NCBI GenBank assembly: GCA_947626725.1
Contig: CANQTI010000104.1
Location: 1-6,717, forward strand
Source: an uncultured Eisenbergiella sp.
GTDB taxonomy: Bacteria > Bacillota > Clostridia > Lachnospirales > Lachnospiraceae
Length of the DNA stretch: 6,717 bases
Reading direction: 5' to 3'
Below are positions 1-6,444 of the stretch, piece by piece. Position 1 is the first letter of the stretch. Every line of letters begins with the position of its first letter. The notes under the pieces were generated by a model. It worked only from the letters and a program-made list of their open reading frames with translations, searched no databases and was not told the origin of the DNA. The position numbers and the translations under genes were made by a program.

Positions 1-1095
1 GATGCGGGCAAGAAGCTGCATACCGGCCGGAGCCGCAACGATCAGGTGGCGCTGGACATGCGGCTGTATGTGCGCGGGCAGGTGAAGGAGACGGATGTTC
101 TCCTGAAAGAACTGCTGCAGGTCCTTCAGAAATTGATGGAAGAGCATTTGGAAACTTTCATGCCGGGCTTCACGCATTTGCAGAAGGCTCAGCCTGTGAC
201 GCTTTCCCATCATCTCGGGGCCTATTTTGAAATGTTCAGACGGGACAGGGAGCGGATGTATGATATTTATCAGCGCATGAACTATTGTCCGCTGGGCGCC
301 GGCGCGCTGGCCGGCACCACGTATCCGCTGGACCGGGCGTATACGGCATCGCTGCTCGGTTTTTCTGCGCCGACCAGAAACAGCATGGACTCTGTGTCGG
401 ATCGGGATTATGTGATCGAATTCCTTTCTGCCCTGTCTCTTGTTATGATGCATCTGAGTCGGTTTTCGGAGGAAATCATTCTCTGGAACAGCAACGAATA
501 TCATTTTGTAGAGATTGATGACGGGTATTCCACAGGGTCTTCCATCATGCCCCAAAAGAAAAATCCCGATATCGCGGAGTTGGTGCGGGGCAAAACCGGC
601 AGGGTGTACGGCGCGCTGATGAGCCTTTTGACCACCATGAAAGGGCTTCCGCTGGCCTATAATAAGGATATGCAGGAAGATAAGGAGCTGACCTTCGACG
701 CGATTGATACGGTGAAAAACTGCCTTACGCTGTTTACAGGCATGGTTCGGACACTGAAGTTCGATCAACGGGCCATGGAAGAAAGTGCCAAGAAGGGCTT
801 TACCAATGCGACGGATGCCGCGGATTATCTGGTGCGGAAGGGCGTCCCTTTCCGCGATGCGCATCGGATCATCGGAGAACTGGTGCTTTACTGCGTGGAA
901 AGGGATAAGAGCATTGAAGACTGTCAGCTGGATGAGCTGAAAAAGATCAGCCCGGTTTTTGAGTCGGATCTGTATGAAGCGATCCGTTTAAAGGCCTGTG
1001 TGGAGCGCCGTTTGACGCAGGGTGCGCCGGGAAGGGCCGCGATGGAGGACGCAATCGCTCAAAACCGGAAGTATTTGGAAGAGGAATGGGGATAA
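1..1095 (+). CDS. argH: Argininosuccinate lyase, 5'-truncated by the window edge
   Basis: This enzyme splits argininosuccinate into arginine and fumarate, the last step of arginine synthesis, in the cytoplasm. The frame is open from base 1 and gives 364 codons before the TAA at 1093-1095. The family usually has about 460 residues, so about 100 N-terminal residues lie outside the window. Seen in the sequence: HTGRSRNDQV at visible codons 7-16 (substrate-binding signature), the THLQ motif at codons 58-61 whose His is a conserved active-site residue, and the fumarase/lyase superfamily loop GSSIMPQKKNPD at codons 179-190, which carries the catalytic Ser. The ATG at base 46 is internal to the conserved core and is not the start. 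No frameshift or missing key residue is visible. No terminator follows; only a short GC palindrome (1111-1118) without a T-run lies downstream, so read-through into asd is plausible. Confidence 0.97.
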   Translation, partial: DAGKKLHTGRSRNDQVALDMRLYVRGQVKETDVLLKELLQVLQKLMEEHLETFMPGFTHLQKAQPVTLSHHLGAYFEMFRRDRERMYDIYQRMNYCPLGAGALAGTTYPLDRAYTASLLGFSAPTRNSMDSVSDRDYVIEFLSALSLVMMHLSRFSEEIILWNSNEYHFVEIDDGYSTGSSIMPQKKNPDIAELVRGKTGRVYGALMSLLTTMKGLPLAYNKDMQEDKELTFDAIDTVKNCLTLFTGMVRTLKFDQRAMEESAKKGFTNATDAADYLVRKGVPFRDAHRIIGELVLYCVERDKSIEDCQLDELKKISPVFESDLYEAIRLKACVERRLTQGAPGRAAMEDAIAQNRKYLEEEWG

Positions 1096-1122
1096 TTGCC
1101 CTGAAGATGTCCGCGCGGGGCG

Positions 1123-1131
1123 AAGGAGAGG
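1123..1131 (+). promoter_or_regulatory. Strong Shine-Dalgarno not used by asd
   Basis: AAGGAGAGG lies 8 nt (counted from its GGAG core) before the ATG at 1137-1139, which is the spacing of a working ribosome binding site. It is 53 nt from the asd start at 1184, too far to serve asd directly. It therefore either drives the short reading frame at 1137-1199 or is a chance purine-rich stretch. Confidence 0.4.
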
Positions 1132-1136
1132 ATCGA

Positions 1137-1199
1137 ATGTCCTGGCAAGAAATTATGGCGCGGCGGAATGTGAGGAGAAAAAAATGGAAAAGAAACTGA
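1137..1199 (+). CDS. Possible 20-aa leader peptide overlapping the asd start
   Basis: ATG at 1137 begins a 20-codon frame ending at TGA 1197-1199. It overlaps the first 16 bases of asd in a different frame. The peptide is very basic, with Arg at 9, 10, 13, 14 and 19, Lys at 15, 16 and 18, and Trp at 3 and 17. Support is the well-placed AAGGAGAGG upstream and the overlap with asd, an arrangement that would allow translational coupling or a Lys/Arg-sensitive leader. Against it, the frame is too short for coding statistics, part of its basic composition is forced by the purine-rich asd Shine-Dalgarno, and no attenuator hairpin pair was found. I do not recognise it as a known leader peptide. Confidence 0.25.
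   Translation: MSWQEIMARRNVRRKKWKRN
1172..1177 (+). promoter_or_regulatory. asd ribosome binding site
   Basis: GAGGAG, 6 nt before the ATG at 1184. It fixes the asd start: the same frame is open back to base 1022 inside argH, but no upstream start codon in that frame has comparable support. Confidence 0.75.
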
Positions 1200-2275
1200 A
1201 GACCGGTATCCTGGGTGCTACCGGCATGGTAGGGCAGCGGTTTATCGCGCTTCTGGAAAATCATCCCTGGTTTGAGGTGACGACGGTGGCGGCCAGCCCC
1301 CGCAGCGCCGGGAAAACCTATGAGGAGGCCGTAGGCGGACGGTGGAAAATGGATACGCCCATGCCGGAGGCGGAAAAGAAGCTGACGGTGGCCGATGTCA
1401 ACGAGGTGGAGAAGGTGGCTGCGGATGTGGATCTTGTATTCAGCGCCGTTGACATGAGCAAGGAAGAGATCCGACGGATCGAGGAGGCCTACGCAAAGAC
1501 CGAGACGCCCGTGGTCTCCAACAATTCCGCGCATCGCTGGACGCCGGACGTTCCCATGATGGTGCCGGAAATCAATCCGGAGCATGCGGCGGTGATCGAG
1601 GCCCAGAGGAAACGGCTGGGCACGAAGCGCGGTTTTATCGCCGTGAAGCCGAACTGCTCCATCCAGAGTTATGCCCCCGTGCTGACGGCCTGGAAGGAGT
1701 TTGAGCCCTATGAGGTGGTGGCGACCACCTATCAGGCCATCTCAGGAGCGGGCAAGACCTTTGCGGATTGGCCGGAGATGGTGGGCAACGTCATTCCCTA
1801 TATCAGCGGTGAGGAAGAAAAGAGCGAGAAGGAGCCTCTGCGTATCTGGGGCAGGGTGGAGGACGGCAGGATTGTGCCGGCAGACGGTCCCCTGATCACG
1901 ACCCAGTGTATCCGTGTCCCGGTGTTGAACGGCCATACGGCGGCGGCTTTTGTCAAATTCAGAAAACACCCCACCAAAGAGCAGCTTATCGAAAAGCTGA
2001 ATTCGTTCTCGGGTCTTCCGCAGGAACTGGGCCTGCCCAGCGCTCCGAAGCAGTTCCTTCGGTATCTGGAAGAGGACAATCGTCCCCAGGTGGCGCTGGA
2101 TGTGGATTTTGAAAACGGTATGGGCATTTCTGTGGGACGTCTGCGTCCGGACAGCGTCTATGACTGGAAGTTCGTGGGGCTGTCTCACAATACGGTCCGC
2201 GGCGCGGCCGGCGGCGGTATTCTTTGTGCGGAGCTCTTGACAGCCAAGGGCTATATCACGGCGAAAGACAATTAG
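1184..2275 (+). CDS. asd: Aspartate-semialdehyde dehydrogenase, archaeal/fungal-type
   Basis: This enzyme reduces aspartyl-4-phosphate to aspartate-4-semialdehyde with NADPH, the branch-point step toward lysine/diaminopimelate, threonine and methionine. The 363-residue product starts with the NADP-binding loop GATGMVGQR (residues 11-19). It then shows SNNSAHRW (112-119), the catalytic Cys158 in KPNCSIQ, the SGAGKT segment (187-192) and the active-site His251 in VLNGHTAA. The overall pattern, with PNCS, the NGHT histidine and the C-terminal SHNTVRGAAGG, matches the archaeal/fungal subgroup rather than the enterobacterial Asd. The length is normal for that group and no catalytic residue is missing. 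The start at 1184 is chosen for its GAGGAG site and because it places the Rossmann loop at the usual distance from the N-terminus. The gene lies 88 bases after argH and 8 bases before topB, so it is probably in one transcript with topB. Confidence 0.95.
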   Translation: MEKKLKTGILGATGMVGQRFIALLENHPWFEVTTVAASPRSAGKTYEEAVGGRWKMDTPMPEAEKKLTVADVNEVEKVAADVDLVFSAVDMSKEEIRRIEEAYAKTETPVVSNNSAHRWTPDVPMMVPEINPEHAAVIEAQRKRLGTKRGFIAVKPNCSIQSYAPVLTAWKEFEPYEVVATTYQAISGAGKTFADWPEMVGNVIPYISGEEEKSEKEPLRIWGRVEDGRIVPADGPLITTQCIRVPVLNGHTAAAFVKFRKHPTKEQLIEKLNSFSGLPQELGLPSAPKQFLRYLEEDNRPQVALDVDFENGMGISVGRLRPDSVYDWKFVGLSHNTVRGAAGGGILCAELLTAKGYITAKDN

Positions 2276-2280
2276 GAAGG
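2274..2280 (+). promoter_or_regulatory. topB ribosome binding site overlapping the asd stop codon
   Basis: AGGAAGG shares its first two bases with the asd TAG stop (2273-2275) and ends 3 nt before the topB ATG at 2284. Ribosomes finishing asd are placed directly on this site, which suggests translational coupling. Confidence 0.65.
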
Positions 2281-2283
2281 TCT

Positions 2284-4428
2284 ATGGGGAAAAATTTATT
2301 CATCGCGGAAAAGCCCAGCGTAGCGCAGGAGTTTGCCAAAGCGCTGAAGCTGAACGCGGGCCGAAAGGATGGGTATTTGGAAGCGGAAAACGCGGTGGTG
2401 ACCTGGTGCGTGGGGCATCTGGTCACCATGAGCTATCCCGAAGCCTATGATATCAAATATAAAAAGTGGTCGCTGGATACCCTTCCTTTTCTGCCGGACA
2501 CTTATTTATATGAAGTGATCCCGAACGTGAAAAAGCAGTTCGATATCGTGGCCTCCCTGCTGAAGCGGCCGGATGTGGAAACGATCTATGTCTGCACGGA
2601 CTCCGGCCGGGAGGGCGAATATATTTACCGCCTGGTGGAACAGATGGCGCAGGTCAAGGGGAAAAAACGCCGCCGGGTCTGGATTGATTCGCAGACGGAA
2701 GAGGAGATCCTGCGGGGGATCCGGGAGGCGAAGGATCTTTCCGCCTACGATCACCTCAGCGACGCGGCCTATCTGCGTGCCAGAGAGGATTATCTGATGG
2801 GCATCAATTTTTCACGCGTGCTGACGCTGAAATACGGCAGCCATGTGAAAAATTATCTGAAACGGGATCGGGCCGTGATTTCCGTGGGGCGGGTCATGAC
2901 CTGCGTGCTGGGCATGGTGATCAACCGGGAGCGGGAAATCCGCTCCTTTGTCAAAACACCGTTTTACCGGGTAACGGGCAGCTTTTGTGTTCCGGCCCCT
3001 GGCGGTGAGAGGCCGTTCGAAGGGGAATGGCGCGCCGCGGAGGGCAGCGCCTGGCATGCTTCCCCGCTTTTATATAAAGAGAACGGTTTTCGGGAAAAAA
3101 GGAACGCGGAGGAGCTGATCGAAAAGCTGGGTTTTTCCCTGCAGGAAAGCGGCTGCACGGAGATGTTTCGCGGCGCGGTCCTGGAGAAGATCGAGAAGAA
3201 GAAGGAGCAGAAGAATCCGCCGCTGCTTTACAATTTGGCGGAGCTGCAGAACGACTGCTCCAGGCGGTTTAAGATCAGTCCGGATGAAACGCTGCGCATC
3301 GCCCAGGAGCTTTACGAGAAGAAGCTCACCACCTATCCCAGGACGGACGCCCGCGTGCTTTCCTCGGCGGTGGCGAAGGAAATTCGAAAAAATATCCGCG
3401 GACTTTGCGGATATGCGCCGTTGGCAGAGTTTGCCGGGGAGATCTTAAAGAACGGGACGGATTCGCTGGAAAAGCATCTGGCGAAAAGCCGTTATGTGAA
3501 CGATAAACAGATCACGGACCATTACGCCATCATTCCCACCGGACAGGGACTGGCCGCCTGCGGGAGCCTGTCTTTCGTGGCCCGCCGGGTATATGAGGCG
3601 ATCGCACGCCGGTTTTTGAGCATTTTTTATCCGGCCGCGGTATATCAGAAGGTGTCCTTGACCGTATTGGTCAGTTCGGATTCCCTGCCGCAGGGCGAAC
3701 GGTTTTTCGCTTCATTTCGGGTGCTGGCTCAGGAAGGGTATTTGCGCGTGACACGTCCTGCAAGCCAGGAGCCGGAGCGAAAGAGCGGGGCGGCAGCTCC
3801 TGCCGCGGAGAACGCGGAGGAGGTTCCCGCCGGTGAGAAAAGCGGAGACGGGGAGGAAGGAGAAATTCGGTGTGATGCCGATTTCCTGGAGGCGCTGGGC
3901 ATGCTGAAAAAGGGCGCATCCCTGCCGCTGCGCGGCATGGCCGTACGGGAGGGCGAAACCTCTCCGCCCAAGCGTTATAATTCCGGTACGCTGATTCTCA
4001 CCATGGAAAATGCGGGACAGTTCATCGAGGATGAAGAATTGAGGGCACAGATTCGGGGCAGCGGCATCGGGACCTCTGCAACCAGGGCGGAAATCCTGAA
4101 AAAGCTGCTCACGATAGAGTATTTATCTTTGAACAAAAAAACGCAGATTATTACGCCGACACTGATGGGAGAAATGATCTATGACGTGGTGGCCGATTCC
4201 ATCCGTCCGCTGCTCAATCCGGCGCTGACCGCAAGCTGGGAAAAGGGCTTAACGGGTGTGGCGGAAGGGACGATCACCCCGGAGGAATATATGGGAAAAC
4301 TGCGGGATTTCGTGACACGGCGGACCAACGCGGTCAAGACACTGAACAATCAATCGGTTTTATACCGGCAGTTCCAGGAAGCGTCAAAATTTTATCCGGA
4401 GAAGAAAAAGGAGACACGTGTGAAATGA
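2284..4428 (+). CDS. topB: DNA topoisomerase III-like type IA topoisomerase
   Basis: This cytoplasmic enzyme breaks and rejoins single DNA strands to decatenate replication and recombination intermediates. The product has 714 residues, close to Firmicutes TopB. The N-terminal Toprim domain has the catalytic Glu9 in IAEKPSVAQ and the acidic motif TDSGREGE with Asp106, Arg109, Glu110 and Glu112. The active-site Tyr351 lies in LTTYPRTDARVLS with Arg353 beside it. PPKRYNSGTLILTMENAG (561-578) and GIGTSATRAEIL (594-605) are the conserved C-terminal core blocks. Residues about 493-527 are an Ala/Glu/Gly-rich, low-complexity insert, probably a flexible surface loop. The C-terminus ends in a basic KKKETRVK tail and has no Cys clusters, so the zinc-ribbon domain of TopA is absent. 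An alternative start upstream at 2224 lies within asd and has no ribosome binding site. The stop overlaps the next gene in ATGA. TopB homologues also occur on integrative elements, but the neighbours here are housekeeping genes. Confidence 0.93.
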   Translation: MGKNLFIAEKPSVAQEFAKALKLNAGRKDGYLEAENAVVTWCVGHLVTMSYPEAYDIKYKKWSLDTLPFLPDTYLYEVIPNVKKQFDIVASLLKRPDVETIYVCTDSGREGEYIYRLVEQMAQVKGKKRRRVWIDSQTEEEILRGIREAKDLSAYDHLSDAAYLRAREDYLMGINFSRVLTLKYGSHVKNYLKRDRAVISVGRVMTCVLGMVINREREIRSFVKTPFYRVTGSFCVPAPGGERPFEGEWRAAEGSAWHASPLLYKENGFREKRNAEELIEKLGFSLQESGCTEMFRGAVLEKIEKKKEQKNPPLLYNLAELQNDCSRRFKISPDETLRIAQELYEKKLTTYPRTDARVLSSAVAKEIRKNIRGLCGYAPLAEFAGEILKNGTDSLEKHLAKSRYVNDKQITDHYAIIPTGQGLAACGSLSFVARRVYEAIARRFLSIFYPAAVYQKVSLTVLVSSDSLPQGERFFASFRVLAQEGYLRVTRPASQEPERKSGAAAPAAENAEEVPAGEKSGDGEEGEIRCDADFLEALGMLKKGASLPLRGMAVREGETSPPKRYNSGTLILTMENAGQFIEDEELRAQIRGSGIGTSATRAEILKKLLTIEYLSLNKKTQIITPTLMGEMIYDVVADSIRPLLNPALTASWEKGLTGVAEGTITPEEYMGKLRDFVTRRTNAVKTLNNQSVLYRQFQEASKFYPEKKKETRVK
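4408..4413 (+). promoter_or_regulatory. Ribosome binding site for the hexapeptide acyltransferase
   Basis: AAGGAG lies 11 nt before ATG 4425 and 14 nt before the second ATG at 4428. The spacing favours 4425. The site is inside the end of the topB reading frame. Confidence 0.5.
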
Positions 4429-5093
4429 TGGAAGCGATCAAAATTAGGAATCTTTATGATTTGAGGGAAACCATAGCGGCTCCGCTGCTGGAGCAGGCGG
4501 AGTACCCGTGGGAGGTGTTGGGCAGGATCCGCGATTTCATTATCGCGCTGGGAAATACGCTCCCTGCAGAGCGCTTCGAAAAGCGGGACGGAGATATTTG
4601 GGTGGCAAAAAGCGCGAAGGTGGCTCCCACTGCCTGTCTGAATGGCCCCTGTATCGTGGACGAAGACGCGGAAATCAGACACTGTGCTTTCGTGCGCGGC
4701 AGCGCCATCATTGGAAAGGGTGCGGTTGTGGGCAATTCTACCGAATTGAAAAATGTCATTCTTTTCAATCAGGTGCAGGTGCCCCATTACAATTATGTGG
4801 GAGACAGTATTTTGGGCTTTAAGGCGCATATGGGGGCCGGTTCCATCACCTCCAACGTTAAGAGTGACAAAACGCTGGTGGTGGTCAAGAGCCGCGACGT
4901 GCAGTTTGAGACCGGCCTGAAGAAGTTCGGAGCCATGCTGGGAGATCGTGTGGAGGTGGGCTGCAACAGCGTTTTGAATCCCGGCACGGTGGTCGGCAGG
5001 AATACCAATATTTACCCGCTCTCCCGTGTGAGAGGCTATATCCCGGCCGACAGCATTTTCAAAGAAGAGGGAAATATTGTGGAGAAAAAATGA
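4425..5093 (+). CDS. Stand-alone left-handed beta-helix acyltransferase, GlmU C-domain-like
   Basis: The product has 222 residues. Residues 1-45 look alpha-helical. From about 57 to 200 the sequence follows the hexapeptide ([LIV]-G-x-x-x-x) rhythm of a left-handed beta-helix, for example SAIIGKGAVVGNSTEL. VPHYNYVGDS around His121 and GAGSITSN at 137-144 align by eye with the GlmU acetyltransferase motifs GHLTYLGD and GAGTITCN. That His is the catalytic base in GlmU. The GlmU N-terminal uridylyltransferase domain (LGAAxGTRM signature) is absent, so despite a common label of UDP-GlcNAc pyrophosphorylase this protein should only transfer an acyl group, probably to a sugar phosphate or nucleotide sugar. 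Its substrate cannot be read from the sequence. ATG 4425 overlaps the topB stop as ATGA; a second ATG follows at 4428. Cell-envelope sugar metabolism is the likely role, but this is inference. Confidence 0.8.
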   Translation: MMEAIKIRNLYDLRETIAAPLLEQAEYPWEVLGRIRDFIIALGNTLPAERFEKRDGDIWVAKSAKVAPTACLNGPCIVDEDAEIRHCAFVRGSAIIGKGAVVGNSTELKNVILFNQVQVPHYNYVGDSILGFKAHMGAGSITSNVKSDKTLVVVKSRDVQFETGLKKFGAMLGDRVEVGCNSVLNPGTVVGRNTNIYPLSRVRGYIPADSIFKEEGNIVEKK

Positions 5094-5105
5094 ATTCGCG
5101 CGAAT
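5094..5105 (+). repeat. Perfect 12-bp palindrome after the acyltransferase gene
   Basis: ATTCGCGCGAAT starts directly after the TGA stop and is a perfect palindrome. It lies 37 bp upstream of the -35 box of the next promoter. It could be a dimeric repressor or activator site. It is not a terminator, because it has no loop and no T-run. Confidence 0.35.
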
Positions 5106-5119
5106 GGATGCCGCGGACA

Positions 5120-5155
5120 TCGCAGAAAATGGCGGAGAACGCTTGACTTCTGCGA
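5120..5155 (+). promoter_or_regulatory. Candidate operator: 8-bp inverted repeat spanning the -35 box
   Basis: TCGCAGAA (5120-5127) and TTCTGCGA (5148-5155) are exact reverse complements separated by 20 bp. The right arm begins on the last base of the -35 hexamer. The arm centres are 28 bp apart, nearly three helical turns, so both would face the same side of the DNA. A bound dimer would block RNA polymerase. The regulator is unknown. Confidence 0.4.
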
Positions 5156-5171
5156 AAGAACCGTGTATATT
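5143..5171 (+). promoter_or_regulatory. Sigma-A-type promoter of the substrate-binding protein gene
   Basis: The -35 box TTGACT (5143-5148) and the -10 box TATATT (5166-5171) are separated by exactly 17 bp, and each differs from consensus at one position. Transcription would start near 5178, giving a leader of about 65 nt before the ATG at 5244. The preceding gene has no visible terminator, so read-through may add to this promoter. Confidence 0.8.
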
Positions 5172-5199
5172 CATTCATGACGCAACGATGCTTGCACGC

Positions 5200-5223
5200 G
5201 TTAAAGTGCAGCAGAGTTAAAGT
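5200..5223 (+). repeat. Two direct GTTAAAGT repeats in the 5' leader
   Basis: GTTAAAGT occurs at 5200-5207 and 5216-5223, a 16-bp period, just upstream of the ribosome binding site. The spacing is not an exact helical turn multiple, and the repeats may be chance. Confidence 0.25.
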
Positions 5224-5227
5224 AAAA

Positions 5228-5238
5228 GAGGAGGAGGA
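5228..5238 (+). promoter_or_regulatory. Strong ribosome binding site of the substrate-binding protein gene
   Basis: The stretch GAGGAGGAGG contains tandem AGGAGG matches ending 5-8 nt before the ATG at 5244. Its strength fits the high copy number usually needed for a transporter binding protein. Confidence 0.85.
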
Positions 5239-5243
5239 TATTT

Positions 5244-6326
5244 ATGAAAAAGTTTATGGCTATCTTCACGGTTTTCGCCGTGATGACTGCCTGCATCGTC
5301 GGCTGCGGCAACAGCGGCAGTCAGGCTTCCACGTCCGGAGAAACCGCTGAAAATGCGGCAGCGGAGAGCGCCGCGGCAGAGGATACGTCTTCGGCAGCGG
5401 AGGAAGCCGCGGCTGCACAGGAGACGGCCGCGGAAACAGGAAAGGTATACAGCATCGGTATTTGTCAGCTGGTGCAGCATGAGGCGCTGGATGCAGCAAC
5501 GCAGGGCTTTATGGACAAGCTGACGGAGCTTCTGGGAGAGGACAGCGTAACTTTCGATCTGCAGAACGCGTCCGGTGACGCGCCCACCTGTGCCACCATT
5601 GCGAACCAGTTTGTTGCCAATGAGGTGGATCTGATTCTGGCGAACGCCACGGCAGCCTTACAGTCCGCGGCGGCAGCTACCAGCGAAATCCCGATCCTGG
5701 GCACTTCCATTACGGACTATGCGACCGCGCTGGAGATTGACGACTGGACGGGCGTTACCGGCCAGAACATTTCCGGGACTTCCGATCTGGCTCCCCTGGA
5801 GGAGCAGGCGGCCATGCTCAATGAGCTGTTCCCTGATGCCAAAACCGTCGGCCTTCTGTACTGCTCTGCGGAGCCTAACTCCGCATATCAGGCGGATGTG
5901 GTGCAGGCCAGCCTGGAGAGCTTCGGCTATACCTGCAAGGCGTATACGTTCGCGGATTCCAATGATGTGGCGGCGGTGACCACCACCGCATCTTCCGAAT
6001 GCGATGTGATCTATATTCCCACCGACAACACAGCGGCCTCCAGCACGGAGATCATCAACAACATCTGCCAGCCTGCCGGTATTCCGATCATTGCCGGTGA
6101 GGAGGGAATCTGCAAAGGCTGCGGCGTTGCCACGCTGTCCATCAGCTACTATGATATCGGCGCGCAGGCCGGCCAGATGGCCTATGAGATCCTGGTGAAC
6201 GGGGCGGATGTTTCCAGCATGCCCATCGAGTTCGCCCCTACGGTAACCAAGAAGTACAATCCGGTGAACTGCGAGGCGCTCGCTATCGCGATTCCGGATG
6301 GGTATGAAGCGATTGCCATGGAATAA
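5244..6326 (+). CDS. ABC transporter substrate-binding lipoprotein, TrpX/ABC_sub_bind family
   Basis: This protein captures a small solute outside the cell and delivers it to an ABC permease. The product has 360 residues. A lipoprotein signal peptide has a basic start (MKKF), a hydrophobic core and the lipobox I18-V-G-C21; Cys21 would be lipidated and anchor the protein to the membrane. An Ala/Glu/Ser-rich linker of about 45 residues (about 24-68) follows and acts as a tether. The binding fold begins near VYSIGICQLVQHEALDA. It has the two-lobed pattern of the ABC_sub_bind (PF04392) family, with LILANATAALQSAAAAT and PILGTSITD in lobe 1 and VIYIPTDNTAAS and GIPIIAGEEGICKGCGVATL in lobe 2. Characterised relatives (TrpX) serve tryptophan or tyrosine uptake, but the ligand cannot be fixed from sequence. 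It has its own promoter and ribosome binding site, and a probable permease gene follows after 361 bases. Confidence 0.9.
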   Translation: MKKFMAIFTVFAVMTACIVGCGNSGSQASTSGETAENAAAESAAAEDTSSAAEEAAAAQETAAETGKVYSIGICQLVQHEALDAATQGFMDKLTELLGEDSVTFDLQNASGDAPTCATIANQFVANEVDLILANATAALQSAAAATSEIPILGTSITDYATALEIDDWTGVTGQNISGTSDLAPLEEQAAMLNELFPDAKTVGLLYCSAEPNSAYQADVVQASLESFGYTCKAYTFADSNDVAAVTTTASSECDVIYIPTDNTAASSTEIINNICQPAGIPIIAGEEGICKGCGVATLSISYYDIGAQAGQMAYEILVNGADVSSMPIEFAPTVTKKYNPVNCEALAIAIPDGYEAIAME

Positions 6327-6338
6327 TTAAGGCCTATT

Positions 6339-6364
6339 GGCCATTCTTCTGCGCCGTCAGGCGC
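6339..6364 (+). repeat. Hairpin repeat, copy 1
   Basis: The 17-nt element TCTGCGCCGTCAGGCGC (6348-6364) recurs exactly at 6420-6436. Both copies are preceded by GGCCAT; this copy has 4 extra nt between the two parts. It folds as TGCGCC/GGCGCA (6-bp stem, 6350-6365) with a GTCA loop. Confidence 0.7.
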
Positions 6365-6381
6365 ATAAGAGCCGCCGGAGG

Positions 6382-6407
6382 CTTCCTGTCCGCAGGGACA
6401 TGGGAAG
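6382..6407 (+). other. Stem-loop of 10 bp with a 2-nt bulge
   Basis: CTTCCTGTCC (6382-6391) pairs with GGACA (6396-6400) and GGAAG (6403-6407), leaving loop GCAG and bulge TG at 6401-6402. It lies between the two copies of the 17-nt repeat. Confidence 0.5.
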
Positions 6408-6414
6408 ACCTGCC

Positions 6415-6438
6415 GGCCATCTGCGCCGTCAGGCGCGG
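6415..6438 (+). repeat. Hairpin repeat, copy 2
   Basis: GGCCAT is followed by the 17-nt element (6420-6436). The start-to-start distance from copy 1 is 72 bp. The hairpin extends to CTGCGCC/GGCGCGG (6421-6438), 7 bp with one G-U pair, again around a GTCA loop. Confidence 0.7.
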
Positions 6439-6444
6439 AAAAGG

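Noticed and set aside
1111..1118. Terminator after argH
   Set aside because: CCGCGCGG is an 8-bp palindrome with no loop or T-run.
1022..1183. Extension of asd upstream into argH
   Set aside because: The frame is open, but it covers conserved argH coding sequence, has no supported start there, and would add residues before the NADP-binding loop that the family lacks.
947..1585. 212-codon open frame on the - strand across argH and asd
   Set aside because: It spans the end of one conserved gene and the start of another. Its product is low in recognisable domains and rich in His/Arg/Pro, as antisense shadows usually are.
4392..5174. 260-codon open frame on the - strand opposite the acyltransferase gene
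   Set aside because: It lies antisense to a gene with clear hexapeptide repeats, has no recognisable motif and is explained by G+C-rich codon bias on the opposite strand.
5193..5210. Hairpin TGCAC/GTGCA in the 5' leader of the binding-protein gene as a riboswitch
   Set aside because: It is a 5-bp stem with an 8-nt loop in a leader of about 65 nt, too small for a known riboswitch or T-box.
6331..6342. GGCC-TATT-GGCC as a stem-loop just after the binding-protein stop
   Set aside because: It has only 4 paired bases, with no extension on either side.
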